A stretch of DNA of 64,000 bases from Telopea speciosissima (Eukaryota; Streptophyta; Magnoliopsida; Proteales; Proteaceae), in NCBI RefSeq assembly GCF_018873765.1, contig NC_057925.1:12039568-12103567 (forward strand), given 5' to 3'. The notes below the pieces were generated by a model. The model searched no databases, was not told where the DNA came from, and was given only the letters and a program-made list of their open reading frames with translations. The position numbers and the translations under genes are program-made. Positions 12,501 through 24,795 of this stretch are shown one piece after another; position 1 is the first letter of the stretch; every line of letters starts with the position of its first letter.

Positions 12501-12568
12501 TAGGGATGTAAACGGATCGGATTCGGCTCGGATAGTGCTATATCTGCATCTGCATCTGATTAGCTTTT
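12501..12568. mobile_element. Remnant of a hAT-type MITE
   Basis: Begins TAGGGATGTAAACGG and matches the left 68 bp of the complete 270-bp MITE at 61257-61526. The rest has been deleted, and the sequence continues directly into an RTE LINE tail. Confidence 0.75.
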
Positions 12569-12569
12569 G

Positions 12570-12830
12570 CCACATGGATAAGGTGGCATGGTCATGTTAA
12601 ATGAAGGCCTTTGGGTGCTCTAGTGCAAAAGAATGATTTGATTCAGATTGAAGGAACTAAAAGACCTAGGCGCAACCCTAAAATGATCTTAGGAGAAGTG
12701 ATGAGGAAAGACATGCATAGTTTAGGTCTTATCAACTATGACCTCGAATAGAACTGATTGGAGGGCAAGGATCCATGTAGCCGACCCCATTTAGTGGTCC
12801 GATGCTTTCTCCCTAGGGGAATGGAGTTCG
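12570..12830 (+). mobile_element. RTE-type LINE 3' tail
   Basis: The conceptual translation resembles the conserved C terminus of plant RTE elements: KRPRRNPKMILGEVMRKDM, followed by a decayed stretch equivalent to RIHVADP (nucleotides near 12765-12792). It is a short, broken fragment; a shorter piece is at 61668-61800. Confidence 0.7.
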
Positions 12831-13314
12831 GATTTTTTCAACCCATTGCACCTACAAGTAGGCCTACCAAACCAAATTGACTGGAGCCCCAATTGGGTAC
12901 AGTCTCTCCTACACACAAGTCATTCACGTGCACACCCAATTTGGGAACCATTAATTTCTAAGGGTGTAGGATGGAGATCCAGCTCCTCTCTAGGGAGCTC
13001 AATGCCCAGGGCACGCCCAGGGGGCATCCAAGGGTGGGGCTGTGTTGCACACATCTCGGTTCACGCCTAAGAATGTGTGCGGCACGTATAGCCCAATGGC
13101 TGGATGCTCCATGCAGACGAACTCAATTGGTAGGATGGTCTTAACGTTCCATTTTTCAAGATTAGGAATAAGAGAATTTCATTAGATGTTAGTTTTTCTC
13201 AAATCTAAAAGTTGCATGTGGTTATTGCCAGTTCCATAAGTTTAAAAGTTATTGAACTTAAGTATTAAAGCCATGGAAAATTACAAAATTTATATCTTCT
13301 TTAGAAGGACAAGA
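12831..13314. repeat. Non-coding repeat resembling the 5741 MITE
   Basis: Positions 12960-13100 share GATCCAGCTCCTCTC words and a GTGTTGCACACATC motif with the MITE at 5741-5955, which suggests a related foldback family. Flanking sequence is AT-rich with no supported gene. The counterpart is 61801-62260. Confidence 0.4.
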
Positions 13315-13810
13315 TGTTGTAGAAAAAAAAGTTCACCTAAAATGACACAGAAAAGAATGGAATCGTAAACAAACAATCACACAATCAAACACAAGGATTT
13401 ACGTGGTTCGGCAAGATTGCCTACGTCCACGGTGGGATGAGATCTGTTTTACTATCAATGCAGAAAGGGTTATAGTCGCTCGTCCTCACACCTCTCTCAA
13501 ATTAATTACAGAGAAAGAACTATCACTAAAAATTTATAGCAAAACCCAATACAAGTTATTTACTGTTTCAACATCTTGGCCTTCTCTGAGTAAAAAATAT
13601 ATAACATGGATAGGTAGTTGGAGCAAACCACTGCAGGGAAACAAATCAAAGTCAGTTCATCAAACAAAAATCATAGTTGTTACCAAAAGAGGCAACTTGA
13701 ACCTCTCTATTAACCAATGGAGTTCCTAATTGATAAAATTACGAAGGTATCCTATGTTTAACTCTTTCTTGTCCCACAAGTATTATTTTGTATAAAATAA
13801 ATGACATCAG
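13315..13810 (-). mobile_element. Copia-type solo LTR-like remnant (fossil)
   Basis: Begins TGTTGTAG and ends near TGACATCA. Around 13398-13430 it contains ACGTGGTTCGGC..GATTGCCTACGTCC, in reverse orientation the kind of sequence found near the 3' end of many copia LTRs. No clear target-site duplication was found. It is present in both duplicated blocks (62262-62760), so it predates them. Confidence 0.5.
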
Positions 13811-15210
13811 CACTCTCAAAGATATTTATAGAAAGCCACAAATCCTTAAATAGTCAACTTCTATGGGGAGACAGATATTGAAGCGCAAGCAATTCAGATT
13901 ACCTTGGAGATGATGAACTTCTCGGTGAGAAGGTAGACAGATGGTAAGGTACACTACGTAGTTTGGGGCTGAGAGCTCGACACATGGAAGATGTTAAATC
14001 AAACGGAAGACCCAAGAAAATCTCTACAGATCCAAGAGCCCATGAAGAATCTGGTGCAGACCCCTATGCAGTACACAAACCGCCACTAGGGAAAAAAAAT
14101 ATTATAATGAGAATTGGATAAAATCTTGATTTATTGATGAAAACTGAAGGAGAAAAAAAAATTTGGGCTTTTTTGTGAACACCAAATCCCAGTTGCTTTT
14201 CTCGAGAAACATAAACCAAACATGGAAATTCATTTCGTTTAATATAACAAACACTATTTACAACATATTGGGGTTTTCGTCACTCCATGAACCAAAAACA
14301 TGATAAAAGGATACTAAGCTAGACAACATGCACATGAAGAACAACTTCTAGATTAAACTATGGTATTTTAACACATAAACAACCACCTAGAAAGGCCTAA
14401 TCTTAATAGATCTCATACAATTAATTGTACCTAGATCATGCTATTTTAAAAAAAAAAATTACACCTTACCTGGATCATTCCTGAATGATCCCGTACATTG
14501 TTCCCTAACCATGGTGTTCCATCCTATGAGAAATTTTTGTGCCATGAAAACCAACTCATTTATTCGAACCTTGAATTCTTCATATTCCCTCTATATCCAC
14601 AAAATGATGCATCAGATAACCCTGATAGACTTGATAACTAGAGCATAAGATAGAGAACATGACAATCAAATATCGTAATATTCCCTCATTTTACAACAAT
14701 ATCTAATACGACCAAAATTTTGAGTCTCTATGTGACTATAGAAGAAAAGTAGTAGAATGTTACCATGAAATTGTCTAAGGAGGCTAAAAGAGAACCCTTG
14801 GAGGCAATTGTCAATACAAAATGAGGCCGAACCAAAATGTCAGCCTTTGTGGCTTTCTTCAAATTAAACACCACTTCCCTGTTCCAAAATAAGAAAAGGA
14901 TCAGGATGACTTCAATTGACATCAGATTAACCTCATTTAGTAAGATTAAAATTAGATAACCACCACTGCTAAGCATACATATTAAAATAGATAAACCATT
15001 TTCTTAAAAAAATCACCTCCAAAGAAATAAAGATCCATGGTCTACAATGAGGACTTTAGCCATGACATCCCTATCAAAAGCCCAAAAGGCTGATATAGTT
15101 TTGGAAATCATAAATGAAAAGGCTAACCTTGATAACTATTGCTTAATTTTGAGAGCAATCTCAAACGAATCGCCTCAGTCTCTTGTTGGTCAATGAATCG
15201 TCGATCACAA
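13811..15210. other. 3' flank of a receptor-kinase gene
   Basis: No supported gene. The stretch from about 14230 to 15180 is also found at 26180-27140 (downstream of the intact kinase last exon) and at 63240-64000. The open frame at 14728-14976 recurs in altered form in the other copies and has no known domain, so it is probably trailer sequence. Confidence 0.55.
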
Positions 15211-15409
15211 TTATTGTACTTCAATATCATTTAGGTCACCTAGAGTAATTTTATGAAAATGTTCCACAAGTGATGCTCGAAGAACAAGTAGCTCTTCTGA
15301 TACTTGATGTATAGTTGGGCGGGATTGTGGGTGATTGTGTAAACATGCAAGTGCTATTCTCACAATAGAAGCCACCTCCTTTGCAACCTTTTGATGTGAT
15401 GGAAACGTG

Positions 15410-17121
15410 TGTTGGACAAGTGTGTGTCCATCAAATCCGGTTCGGTCCGGTTCAACCCGGTTCATCTTTGTATTGAACATTTATACATTTTAGTTTAATA
15501 TTGTCACATGCGATATAAACTTTTTGAGCATTATGTGTCCATAAGTTATACTTAAAATGGTAGTCACGACTAGGGTTTGGGCTGGGCACCCTTATCATAT
15601 GGTCGTCGCATTGGGTATGCCTAGACATGTGATGTCAGGGTACGAATGTGAGTGCTCACATGTTTGATGTGTGCATTGGCGAAGAATCTACTTTGTCGAT
15701 TCCCTCATGTATTACTGCCAGATATAGGAAGGGATAGACATGTGTCACCGACACCCTGTACCTGAGGGAACCCTGTCACTGCAAAGTGTGATCGCATTCT
15801 TTGGTTCATCAATGACTGAGACTCAAGCGAGTCAAAGCCGGTGTTCTGGGAATGCATGAACACTTTGTGAGTGAAGAAGTTATCCAACACGGTCACCACC
15901 GCCCGATTGGGAAACACCAAGATAGAGACTATCTATGCATGGTCGGATCAGAATCTGGATCCAGTACCGTTTTGGAAATGGTTTTGCAAAATTTATTTTA
16001 CATAAAATGATACATTATTTATAGTTATTTGAAATAAAGTGTTTTATCGAGTTTTGCGGGACCCGATCGGATGCACAGACGCTCTTATATGGACATGTAC
16101 TATGGATTGGGGTTTGGCAGTACATGTGTACTTGCCCTAGATTCCATAATGCTGGTGTTGATTAGTGGGGGGGGTTGTATATGATAAATTGTTATCATAT
16201 AGGGAGTTATTTGGAATTTGCTAATTTAATTGGCTCTTTATTTAATTAATGGATTTGGTGCCAATTATAATTATCCATTAATATTTAAATAAAGAATCTA
16301 ATTAATACTTTCCCTATTAGATTCTGCTTCTTCACCTGTGTAGCACTTTGAGTTTAAACAGAACTGCCAGACTGAGAGAGAGAGAGTCAGACTCTCACTA
16401 GGGCTCTATTAAATCTATCTAGGATTTAATTAAGCCCTATTATTATAAATAGGGGACCATAAAACACAGAAGAGGGAAGCTCTCCACATTTTTGGAGCAG
16501 ACACTCTCTCTCCTACGTTTTTGGTTTCTCTCTCTCCCTCTTGTGTCACTCTTCTTCTTCTTGCTTCTCTCACCTGTGTTTGAGAGTTAGGGTTTGTGAA
16601 ACCCTAGATCTGTGCTGAGGAGTTTGAGGGCATCTGAGATTGGCGTGTAGAACCTTGGTAGTACCATTGGAGGTTCAGATCTGTTTGCTTGGAGCGCTCA
16701 TTGGAGGAAGATCCACTGTCTATTGGAGGAGCAACACTTGAGGCTCACTAGGTTAGCAGTTCTTTATTAATTCTTTTAGTTTATTGATTATTAATATTTA
16801 TGGGATGCGAAAGAAACTCGAATCGACCTTTTTCGCTGCGCATTCGAGTTAGGGATGGATCCCCCTTACCATGTGATGGACTAGGGATGAGTTTCTTCCT
16901 CCCTACTGTGATAATAAATTTTATGGGACACATGAGGGAAGGAGAAACCTTAACAGGGATGCACCAAGGTTCCCATGGGTGACCATGGGAAGCCCTAAAA
17001 ATTAAATGGGGCATCCATGGGACACCATGGGCTAACCTAGGGCGTGCAAAACCCTGAGGATAAATATCTTGGTCTCCCTAGGGAATCATGGTTTGATCCC
17101 TGGACCATTGTTTGATCAACA
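15410..17121 (+). repeat. 5' LTR of the Angela-like element
   Basis: About 1.71 kb, TG...CA. It contains the TATAAATAGGGG-type promoter box near 16445 followed by a CT-rich leader. Confidence 0.93.
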
Positions 17122-17124
17122 GTG

Positions 17125-17137
17125 TGGTATCAGAGCC
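17125..17137 (+). other. Primer binding site, initiator tRNA-Met
   Basis: TGGTATCAGAGCC lies three bases after the 5' LTR. It matches the 3' end of plant initiator tRNA-Met, the usual copia primer. Confidence 0.92.
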
Positions 17138-17404
17138 ACCTTTTCCACCCATGAATATTGAATAATTAATGGTTAATATGATTATCATGAGTGGGATGCA
17201 AGTTTGCACATGGATGGTTAGAATATGGTTGTTGAAACAACCTTCCCATGTGCACATGGGTAGTTACAAGGTTGTTAGTGTAACAACCTACCCATGTGAT
17301 GATGGATTTGGTTTGTTTTATTTATTCCAATTATTAAAGCATGTATCCAATTAAGAAGTGATTACTAATTTTATTAATTTAAAATTTTTTAATCATGTTT
17401 ATAT

Positions 17405-17690
17405 GTGGGGGGGGGGGGGAGTGCACGCTACCAAGCCTCTGCGCACACCCTCCCCCTATTGCCTGCCTATGTGCGCATTCCCTTTGCGGGTTGCTGCCTG
17501 CGGGCAGCAAGCCTACGGGCTGCAGCTTACAGGCTGCTGTCCGTGGGCAGCAAGCCTATGGGCAGCAGGCCTGCGGGCTTGGCCATGGGCTGCTGCCCGT
17601 GGGCCTTGGGCTTGCGGGCTGCGCAGGGAGTGCCTGCAGCCTGCGCAAGTGGGCTGCATGCACCCCCCTTGTTTTCCCTCCAGTTTAACT
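17405..17690. repeat. GC-rich degenerate minisatellite in the copia leader
   Basis: After a run of 12 G's, the sequence consists of variants of a unit containing GGGCAGCAAGCCTACGGGC and GGGCTGCTGCCCGTGGGC. It is much more GC-rich than the rest of the element. All three frames stay open on one strand because of composition, not coding. A different tandem array occupies the same leader position in the related short element (42235-42400). Confidence 0.75.
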
Positions 17691-20600
17691 AAAAAAAAAA
17701 AAAAAAAAGGAATTATTTTTCAAAACATAATTTCATTATTTTGTTTTGTTTTTGGAGGATGATGATGGGTGAAGAGATTCCCTCTTTACCCACTTGCGAT
17801 TAAAATTGTGATTTTAATTCATGGGCTTGGATACATGTCATCACATGTGATGTGGTGGTTCAATAATTGAAGGAATCCATGTTATAATTTTTGTTTACTT
17901 GCTTTAATGCCATGCATGAAATTATATTATGATGTGATTATGGGAATGACATTCTAATAAATGGGTGGATTGTTTATGTATGTGATACATGGGGTTATGG
18001 GTGGATGTGATGCTTCTCTCTCTTTCTCTCTCTCCCCCTATCTTTTTTATAAACAAATGTACTCCATCCCATGGGCAGCCCAAATGGTGGGTTGGTTTCT
18101 CCTTTCGGGGTTTCTTTATTATTATGGAAAGGAAAGTGTATAAAATTTTTCCTAGGTTTCCATTGTAATTTTAGAGTTAGGACTCCCAGGGCATGTTTAT
18201 GGTAATCCACATGTGGTGCTCAAAGCTTATGGAGACGCAAGTCACCTACTTTGAAGACGTGATTGGGCAGAGGAGATGATCGAGGTGTGGCATCCATGGC
18301 ATGATAAATGCACCCATAGTTATTAGTTTTATTTTTATTGGGAGGGTTCTTTAATTGCTTTTGATAAAAATGCCGCCATCCCATAATCACTCTTAATTAA
18401 TGTTGATTAATTATGTTATTTTATTCCATCCATGATATGTATGTGAGAGTTGATTAATCCCTCTTTAATCATAATACATGTATGATATGGACTAGTCTTA
18501 ATCGGTAGACATGTCCATGGCCTCTTATTAAAGATAAATATAGAGATTGTGTGATATGCCCCGCATACGCCGACAGGACATTGCCAGGACCACTGTCACA
18601 TTTATCTATATTTACCTTTATCGAGATACGTTAGGGTATGGATAGTGAGAGAGCACTACGACAGTAGGCCATCTTTCATGATTTCATGATTCTAACTAAT
18701 GCGATAGGTAAGTACATGACTTGGGTGTGTGTCAGCCGACAGGATCTGGACTTGGCACCCAGGTGGTCGAAAATATTGGAAGCCCATGAGGCGGACAGCT
18801 TAGTCCACACTACCACAGTGTGTATAATAACTCCCGACAGGGTAAGTTATGCATGCAAGGGTTGTAGGTATCCAATTCATCTTTTGGGTTATGAGGGAAA
18901 TCTAAATCATGAAAGACCATTGATGTGTGTGCTCAATTTATTATTTTCAATGGTCATTAATTAGCATGCGGTTATTTACTTGTGTATGTGTAGATTAATA
19001 TACGATGGCTGTCGTTAATTCTAATCTGTTAACATTCATTAGCGAATACAAACTTAATGGTACAAACTATGTCGATTGGTACCAGAGCATTAAGTTGCTC
19101 CTGACTGCTGAAGGACTTTACACAGTTCTAGATGAACAAGTTCTTCCTTAACCCAACCCGAACGATTTTGAGGCAAATGAAGAGATGCAAGAGTTCCTCA
19201 TGAGGGATTCCAAGGCATCACTCTATATCCTAGGATATACGCACTGCTGGGGGTAAAATGGATAAGCTTGCTGAATTGTTCAACAGGCAGTTGACACACG
19301 CACATTCTGATGCGGTGAGTCAAATCCATAACTCCAAGATGTCCCAGGTGACTCTAGTGATGGATCATGTAATGAAAATAATCAATCTGTTTGAAAAACT
19401 GGAATCCATGGGGACTGATTTCAGCCTGCGATACAAGACTGATGTGATCATAGCGTCACTCACTTCTGCCTACGCACCTTTTAGGATGTCCTACAAGATG
19501 TCCGAGAAGGAGATGGAGCTCACCGAGCTCACTAATGCACTGGTAGAAGCTGAAGCGTCCTTGAAAAAGGACAAGGCTGAGGTCAATGCAACTGCGACAA
19601 AGCCTTCTTCAAATGGGAAGAAGAAGAAAAAGGAAAGTAAGGGCAAGACCCTGAAAGCCAAGGGGGGGAAGTCTGGCAATAAAGCCAAAGGCAAATGCTT
19701 CTATTGCAAGAAGGAGGGTCACTGGAAAAGAAACTGTCGTGCTTACCTGGCAACTTTGAAAGACAAGAAGCCGGATGAAACAGAGGCTGCTAAAGAAGGT
19801 ACATGTGATGTTCACGTTCTTTCTGAGTCTAATTTGTCTTTTGAATCGACCAATTCTTGGTTGGTGGATAGTGGATCCACTGTTCACATTTGCAATGATT
19901 TGCAGGGGTTCAAGGAGACAAGGAACCTGGAAAGAAATAAAGTGCGTCTTCGGATGGGCACTGGAGCTGAGACCATGGCGTTGGCTGTGGGAACTTTTAT
20001 TTTAAATTTTAGTTCTGCTAGTTTAGTTTTAAAGGATTGCTATTATGTACCCTCTTTCAAGAGGAAGATAATTTTAGTTTCAAAACTTGTTTTGGACGGA
20101 TATAGTTTTTCCTTTAATTCTAAATTGATTATTCATTTTAATAATTCCTTTGTGGCATCCGGATATATGCAAAGTGGTTTGTATTTTTTAGATTGCCCTA
20201 TTAGAACGAATGTTGTTTCAAATGTTGATTTGAAACGGAAAGCAGCTCCAGTGAACTCAACATATCTGTGGCATCTAAGATTGGGTCACATTAATGTGGA
20301 CCGAATCAGTAGATTGGTGAGGGATGGACCCTTAGAGAGTCTGAGGGTGGAACCATTCCCCACCTGTGAGTCATGCCTTCAGGGCAAAATGATCAAGAAA
20401 CCCTTTAGCAATAAAGGTGCTAGAGCCACAGATCTGTTGGAGTTGATACACACTGACATGTGTGGACCCATAAACATACAAGCAAGATATGGGTATGAGT
20501 ACTTTATCACGTTCACCGATGATTACTCTAGATATGGTTATATATACTTGATGCGTAGGAAATCGAAAGCCTTTGATAAATTCAAAGAATTCTAAGCCGA

Positions 20601-22916
20601 GGTCGAAAGATAGCTCGATAAACGTGTCAAGTCCTTACGATCAGATCGTGGAGGGGAGTATCTATCGGATGAGTTCAAAGAACATCTCATATCCCAAGGG
20701 ATAGTTAGTCAACTAACTAATCCATGCACACCACAACAAAATGGTGTATTCGAACGACGCAATCGGACCCTATTAGATATGGTTAGGACGATGCTCACTG
20801 CTAGTGAGCTGCCTCTTTCTTTCTGGGGGTACGCTTTAGAGACGGCGATAAATATCTTGAATAGGGTTCCATCTAAGTCTGTAGCCAAGACACCCTTTGA
20901 GTTGTGGAAAGGGCGAAAACCTAGTATTCAACACCTTAGGGTATGGGGTTACATAGCACATGTGCGAAAGCAACAGACAGACAAGTTGGAATCCAGGACT
21001 TCAAGATGCTATTTCTTAGGCTACCCCAAAGGCACGATAGGCTATTATTTCTATGACCGAGTTGACCAAAAGGTCATTGTAAGTAAACACGTCACATTTC
21101 TGGAGGAAGAAATGATGACCCAGAGGTCCGAACCAGTAGTCATAAAAGAGCTATCAGATGGCTCAGAAATGTCACTTCCAGAAGTGAGACCAATTGACAT
21201 ACCCACTGAAATACCAACACCTGAGGAACCTGGACGCAGTGGGAGGACTATTAGACCACCCACCAGGCTAACTCTTTTAACCGAAGAGGAAACTGTGGAA
21301 GAGTTCCACATGGTATTGGTTGAATCGGATGATGATCCAATGATATACTTTGAGGCTCTAAAGGATGTTGATGCCACTAGGTGGCTGGAGGCAATGCGCT
21401 CTGAAATTGATTCGATGCATTCCAACAAGGTCTGGACTCTAGTCGATCCACCACTTGGCGTCAAGCCAATTGGATGCAAATGGATCTTCAAGAGGAAGAA
21501 GGGTGCATATGGAAAGGTCGAAAGATTCAAAGCGAGACTGGTGGCAAAGGGCTATACCCAGAAAGAGGGTATAGACTATGAGGAAACCTTTTCACCAGTA
21601 GCGATGATGAAATCCATCAGGATTTTATTGGCTATCGCAGCACACTTTGATTATGAGATCTGGCAGATGGAGGTGCAGACTGCATTTCTAAATGGGTTCC
21701 TTCAAGAGGAAATCTACATGGAACAGTCAGAGGGGTTCTCTTCCTTGGAGGAAGAAAGAAAGGTGTGCAAATTACAGAGGTCCATTTATGGGCTGAAGCA
21801 GGCTTCCAGGAGCTGGAACATCAGGTTTGATAAATCAATCAAATCGTTTGGTTTTGATAAAAAACATGGATGAACCATGCGTTTACAAGAAGATCAGTGG
21901 GAGGGCAGTATGTTTTCTTGTTTTATACGTAGATGACATATTGCTGATTGGTAACGATGTAGGATTCCTTTCATCAGTAAAACAGTGGTTATCCACAACG
22001 TTTTTGATGAAAGACCTTGGTGAAGCTAGCTATATCCATGGGATCAAACTCGTAAGTGATCGCCAGAAAAGGATGCTAGGCTTGTCACAAGCTACCTATA
22101 TAGACAAAGTCCTGGCCAGATTTAGTATGGAGAACTCCAAGAGGGGAAGTGTTCCCTTCAGACATGGAGTCAGTCTTTCCAGATCTCAATGTCCTCAGTC
22201 TTAGACAGACATTGAAGAGATGAAGAGGATTCCCTATGCCTCAGCAGTAGGGAGTCTTATGTACGCTATGTTGTGTACGAGGCCGGACATTTGCTATGCA
22301 GTAGGTATGGTAAGTCATTATCATTCTAACCCTGGACGTGTCAAGAATATCCTCAAGTACTTGAGAAGGACTAAGGAATATTTCATGGTTTTTGGATCTG
22401 ATCAGTTGTCAGTATTGGGATACACAGATTCGGATTTCCAAACTGACAAGGATGACAGAAAATCCATGTCCGGGATGGTATATCTAATGGGTGGAGGTAC
22501 CATTGTGTGGCGGAGTGCGAAACAAAAGTCTACAGCCGATTCTACTATCGAAGCAGAATACCTTGCAGCTTGTGATACAGCAAAAGAAGGTGTTTGGCTG
22601 AGGAAATTCCTATCAGATTAGGAGGTAGTCCCTGATCTTGTCAAGGGCCCTATTCCCCTGTTATGTGACAACAGAGGGGCCATTGCACAAGTTAAAGAGC
22701 CTAGGGCTCATCAAAGGAACAAGCACGTGCAGTGGAAGTATCACCTCATCAGAGAGATTATCCAGCAGGGTGACGTGAGTATCTCCAAAGTGGACACAAC
22801 TGAAAATGTGTCTGATGCCATGACAAAGTGTTTGTCACCAGGAGTGTTTGAGAAACACATGGAGGGCATGGGTTTAAAATGTATGGGGAATTGGCTTTGA
22901 TGTACAAGTGGGAGAT

Positions 22917-24627
22917 TGTTGGACAAGTGTGTGTCCATCAAACCCGGTTCGGTCCGGTTCAACCCGGTTCACCTTTGTATTGAACATTTATACATTTTAG
23001 TTTAATATTGTCACATGCGATATAAACTTTTTGAGCATTATGTGTCCGTAAGTTATACTTAAAATGGTAGTCACGACTAGGGTTTGGGTTGGGCACCCTT
23101 ATCATATAGTCGTCGCATTGGGTATGCCTAGACATATGATGTCAGGGTACGAATGCGAGTGCTCACATGTTTGATGTGTGCATTGGCGAAGAATCTACTT
23201 TGTCGATTCCCTCATGTATTACTGCCAGATTTAGGAAGGGATAGACATGTGTCATCGACACCCTGTACCTGAGGGAACCCTGTCACTGCAAAGTGTGATC
23301 GCATTCTTTGGTTCATCAATGACTGAGACTCAAGCGACTCAAAGCCGGTGTTCTGGGAATGCGTGAACACTTTATGAGTAAAGAAGTTACCCAACACGGT
23401 CACCACTGCCCGATTGGGGAACACCAAGATAGAGACTGTCTGTGCATGGTCGGATCAGAATCTGGATCTAGTACCGTTTTGAAAATGATTTTGCAAAATT
23501 TATTTTACATAAAATGATGCATTATTTATAGTTATTTGAAATAAAGTGTTTTATCGAGTTTTACGTGACCCGATTGGATGCACAGACGCTCTTATATGGA
23601 CATGTACTATGGATTGGGGTTTGGCAGTACATGTGTACATGCCCTAGATTCCATAATGATGGTGTTGATTAGTGGGGGGTTGTATATGATAAATTGTTAT
23701 CATATAGGGAGTTATTTGGAATTTGCTAATTTAATTGGCTCTTTATTTAATTAATAGATTTGGTGCTAATTGTAATTATCCATTAATAATTAAATAAAGA
23801 ATCTAATTAATATTTTCCCTATTAGATTCTGCTTCTTCACCTGTGTAGCACTTTGAGTTTAAACAGAACTGCCAGACTGAGAGAGAGAGAGTCAGACTCT
23901 CACTAGGGCTCTATTAAATCTATCTAGGATTTAATTAAACCCTATTATTATAAATAGGGGACCATAAAACGTAGAAGAGGGAAGTTCTCCACGTTTTTGG
24001 AGCAGACACTCTCTCTCCTGCGTTTTTGGTTTCTCTCTCTCCCTCTTGTGATCTCTCTTCTTCTTCTTGCTTCTCTCACCTGTGTTTGAGAGTTAGGGTT
24101 TGTGAAACCCTAGATTTGTGCTGAGGAGTTTGAGGGCATCTGAGATTGGCGTGTAGAACCTTGGTAGCACCATTGGAGGTTCAGATCTGTTTGCTTGGAG
24201 CGCTCACTGGAGGAAGAACCACTGTCTATTGGAGGAGCAACACTTGAGGCTCACCAGGTTAGCAGTTCTTTATTAATTCCTTCAGTTTATTGATTATTAA
24301 TATTTATAGGATGCGAAAGAAACTCGAATCGACCTTTTCCGCTGCGCATTCGAGTTAGGGATGGATCCCCCTTGCCATGTGATGGACTAGGGATGAGTTT
24401 CTTCCTCCCTACTGTGATAATAAATTTTATGGGACACATGAGGGAAGGAAAAACCCTAACAGGGATGCACCAGGGTTCCCATGGGCGACCATGGGAAGCC
24501 CTAAAAATTAAATGGGGCACCCATGGGACACCATGGGCTAACCCAGGGAGTGCAAAACCCTGAGGATAAATATCTTGGTCTCTCTAGGGAATCATGGTTT
24601 GATCCCTGGACCGTTGTTTGACCAACA
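22917..24627 (+). repeat. 3' LTR of the Angela-like element
   Basis: About 1.71 kb, preceded by a purine tract (AAGTGGGAGA, near 22906-22915) that serves as polypurine tract. Confidence 0.93.
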
Positions 24628-24795
24628 ACGTGAGTCTTGGATCTAACACGTCCCTTATTAACATCTTTTGACCAACTAGTGATGTTAAAGATCAGATGAG
24701 CTCCTCTGGATGTGTTCCCAAGATTGTTTCCAATGCCACTACTCCAAAACTATATACATCACACTTCTTAGTTAAAACCATAGTGTAAGCAAGCT

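Larger units (their letters stand above)
10900..12570. mobile_element. Pack-MULE-like element, copy 1 (right end truncated)
   Basis: The left arm (10900-11112) is the same long terminal inverted repeat seen complete in copy 2 (59624-61667). The matching inner right arm is 12406-12500, after which the element is cut by a deletion within a nested MITE. Between the arms lies a decayed GPAT gene fragment on the minus strand. The long inverted ends around a host-gene fragment are what defines a Pack-MULE. No transposase is seen. Confidence 0.7.
1545..15000 (+). repeat. Segmental duplication, copy 1
   Basis: This block is colinear with 49198-64000 in direct orientation, about 47.6 kb apart. Gene, LINE, MITE, Pack-MULE, RTE tail and LTR order all match. 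Divergence is uneven by eye: roughly 0.5% across the BAHD gene, 1% just upstream of it, about 2.5% downstream, and near 5% in the LINE tail. The right limit given is only where copy 2 leaves the window; copy 1 continues into receptor-kinase sequence. Confidence 0.95.
15410..24627 (+). mobile_element. Angela-like Ty1/copia retrotransposon, near full length (fossil)
   Basis: A 9.2-kb element with LTRs at 15410-17121 and 22917-24627, each starting TGTTGG and ending CAACA, flanked by the 5-bp duplication ACGTG (15405-15409 and 24628-24632). Internal parts in order: tRNA-iMet primer site, a long leader, gag from about 19003 with a CCHC zinc knuckle (CFYCKKEGHWKRNC), protease (WLVDSGSTVHIC), GAG-pre-integrase and integrase, reverse transcriptase and RNase H ending near 22900. 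The gag-pre-integrase region and the long LTRs resemble the Angela/BARE lineage. It is structurally whole but broken, with around five interruptions in the coding region. By a hand count of about 60 differences the LTRs are near 96-97% identical, suggesting an insertion of the order of one to a few million years, depending on the rate used. Confidence 0.95.
15211..24795 (-). pseudogene. LRR receptor-kinase last exon, duplicate, split by a copia element
   Basis: Minus-strand pieces 24795-24633 and 15409-15211 together match the last exon of the receptor kinase at 27146-27507. Recognisable parts are the end of the activation segment (ELAYTMVLT), [24 protein letters not shown] and the terminal [14 protein letters not shown]. 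The exon carries a stop just after EELI and is interrupted by the Angela-like element inserted at 15410. The CGCAG acceptor next to 24795 is still present. Upstream (24796-26175) is a copy of the 3' part of the kinase intron, but the first exon is not repeated. This is therefore a partial tandem duplicate, not a whole gene. Confidence 0.88.

Noticed and set aside
14728-14976. Hydrophobic open frame recurring at three kinase 3' flanks
   Set aside because: The frame is not kept in the 26.6-kb copy and no domain is recognisable; shared ancestry explains the similarity.
17358-17762. Three overlapping open frames on the plus strand rich in Ala, Gly and Cys
   Set aside because: They come from the GC-rich tandem array in the copia leader; frames stay open because of composition, and no domain is present.
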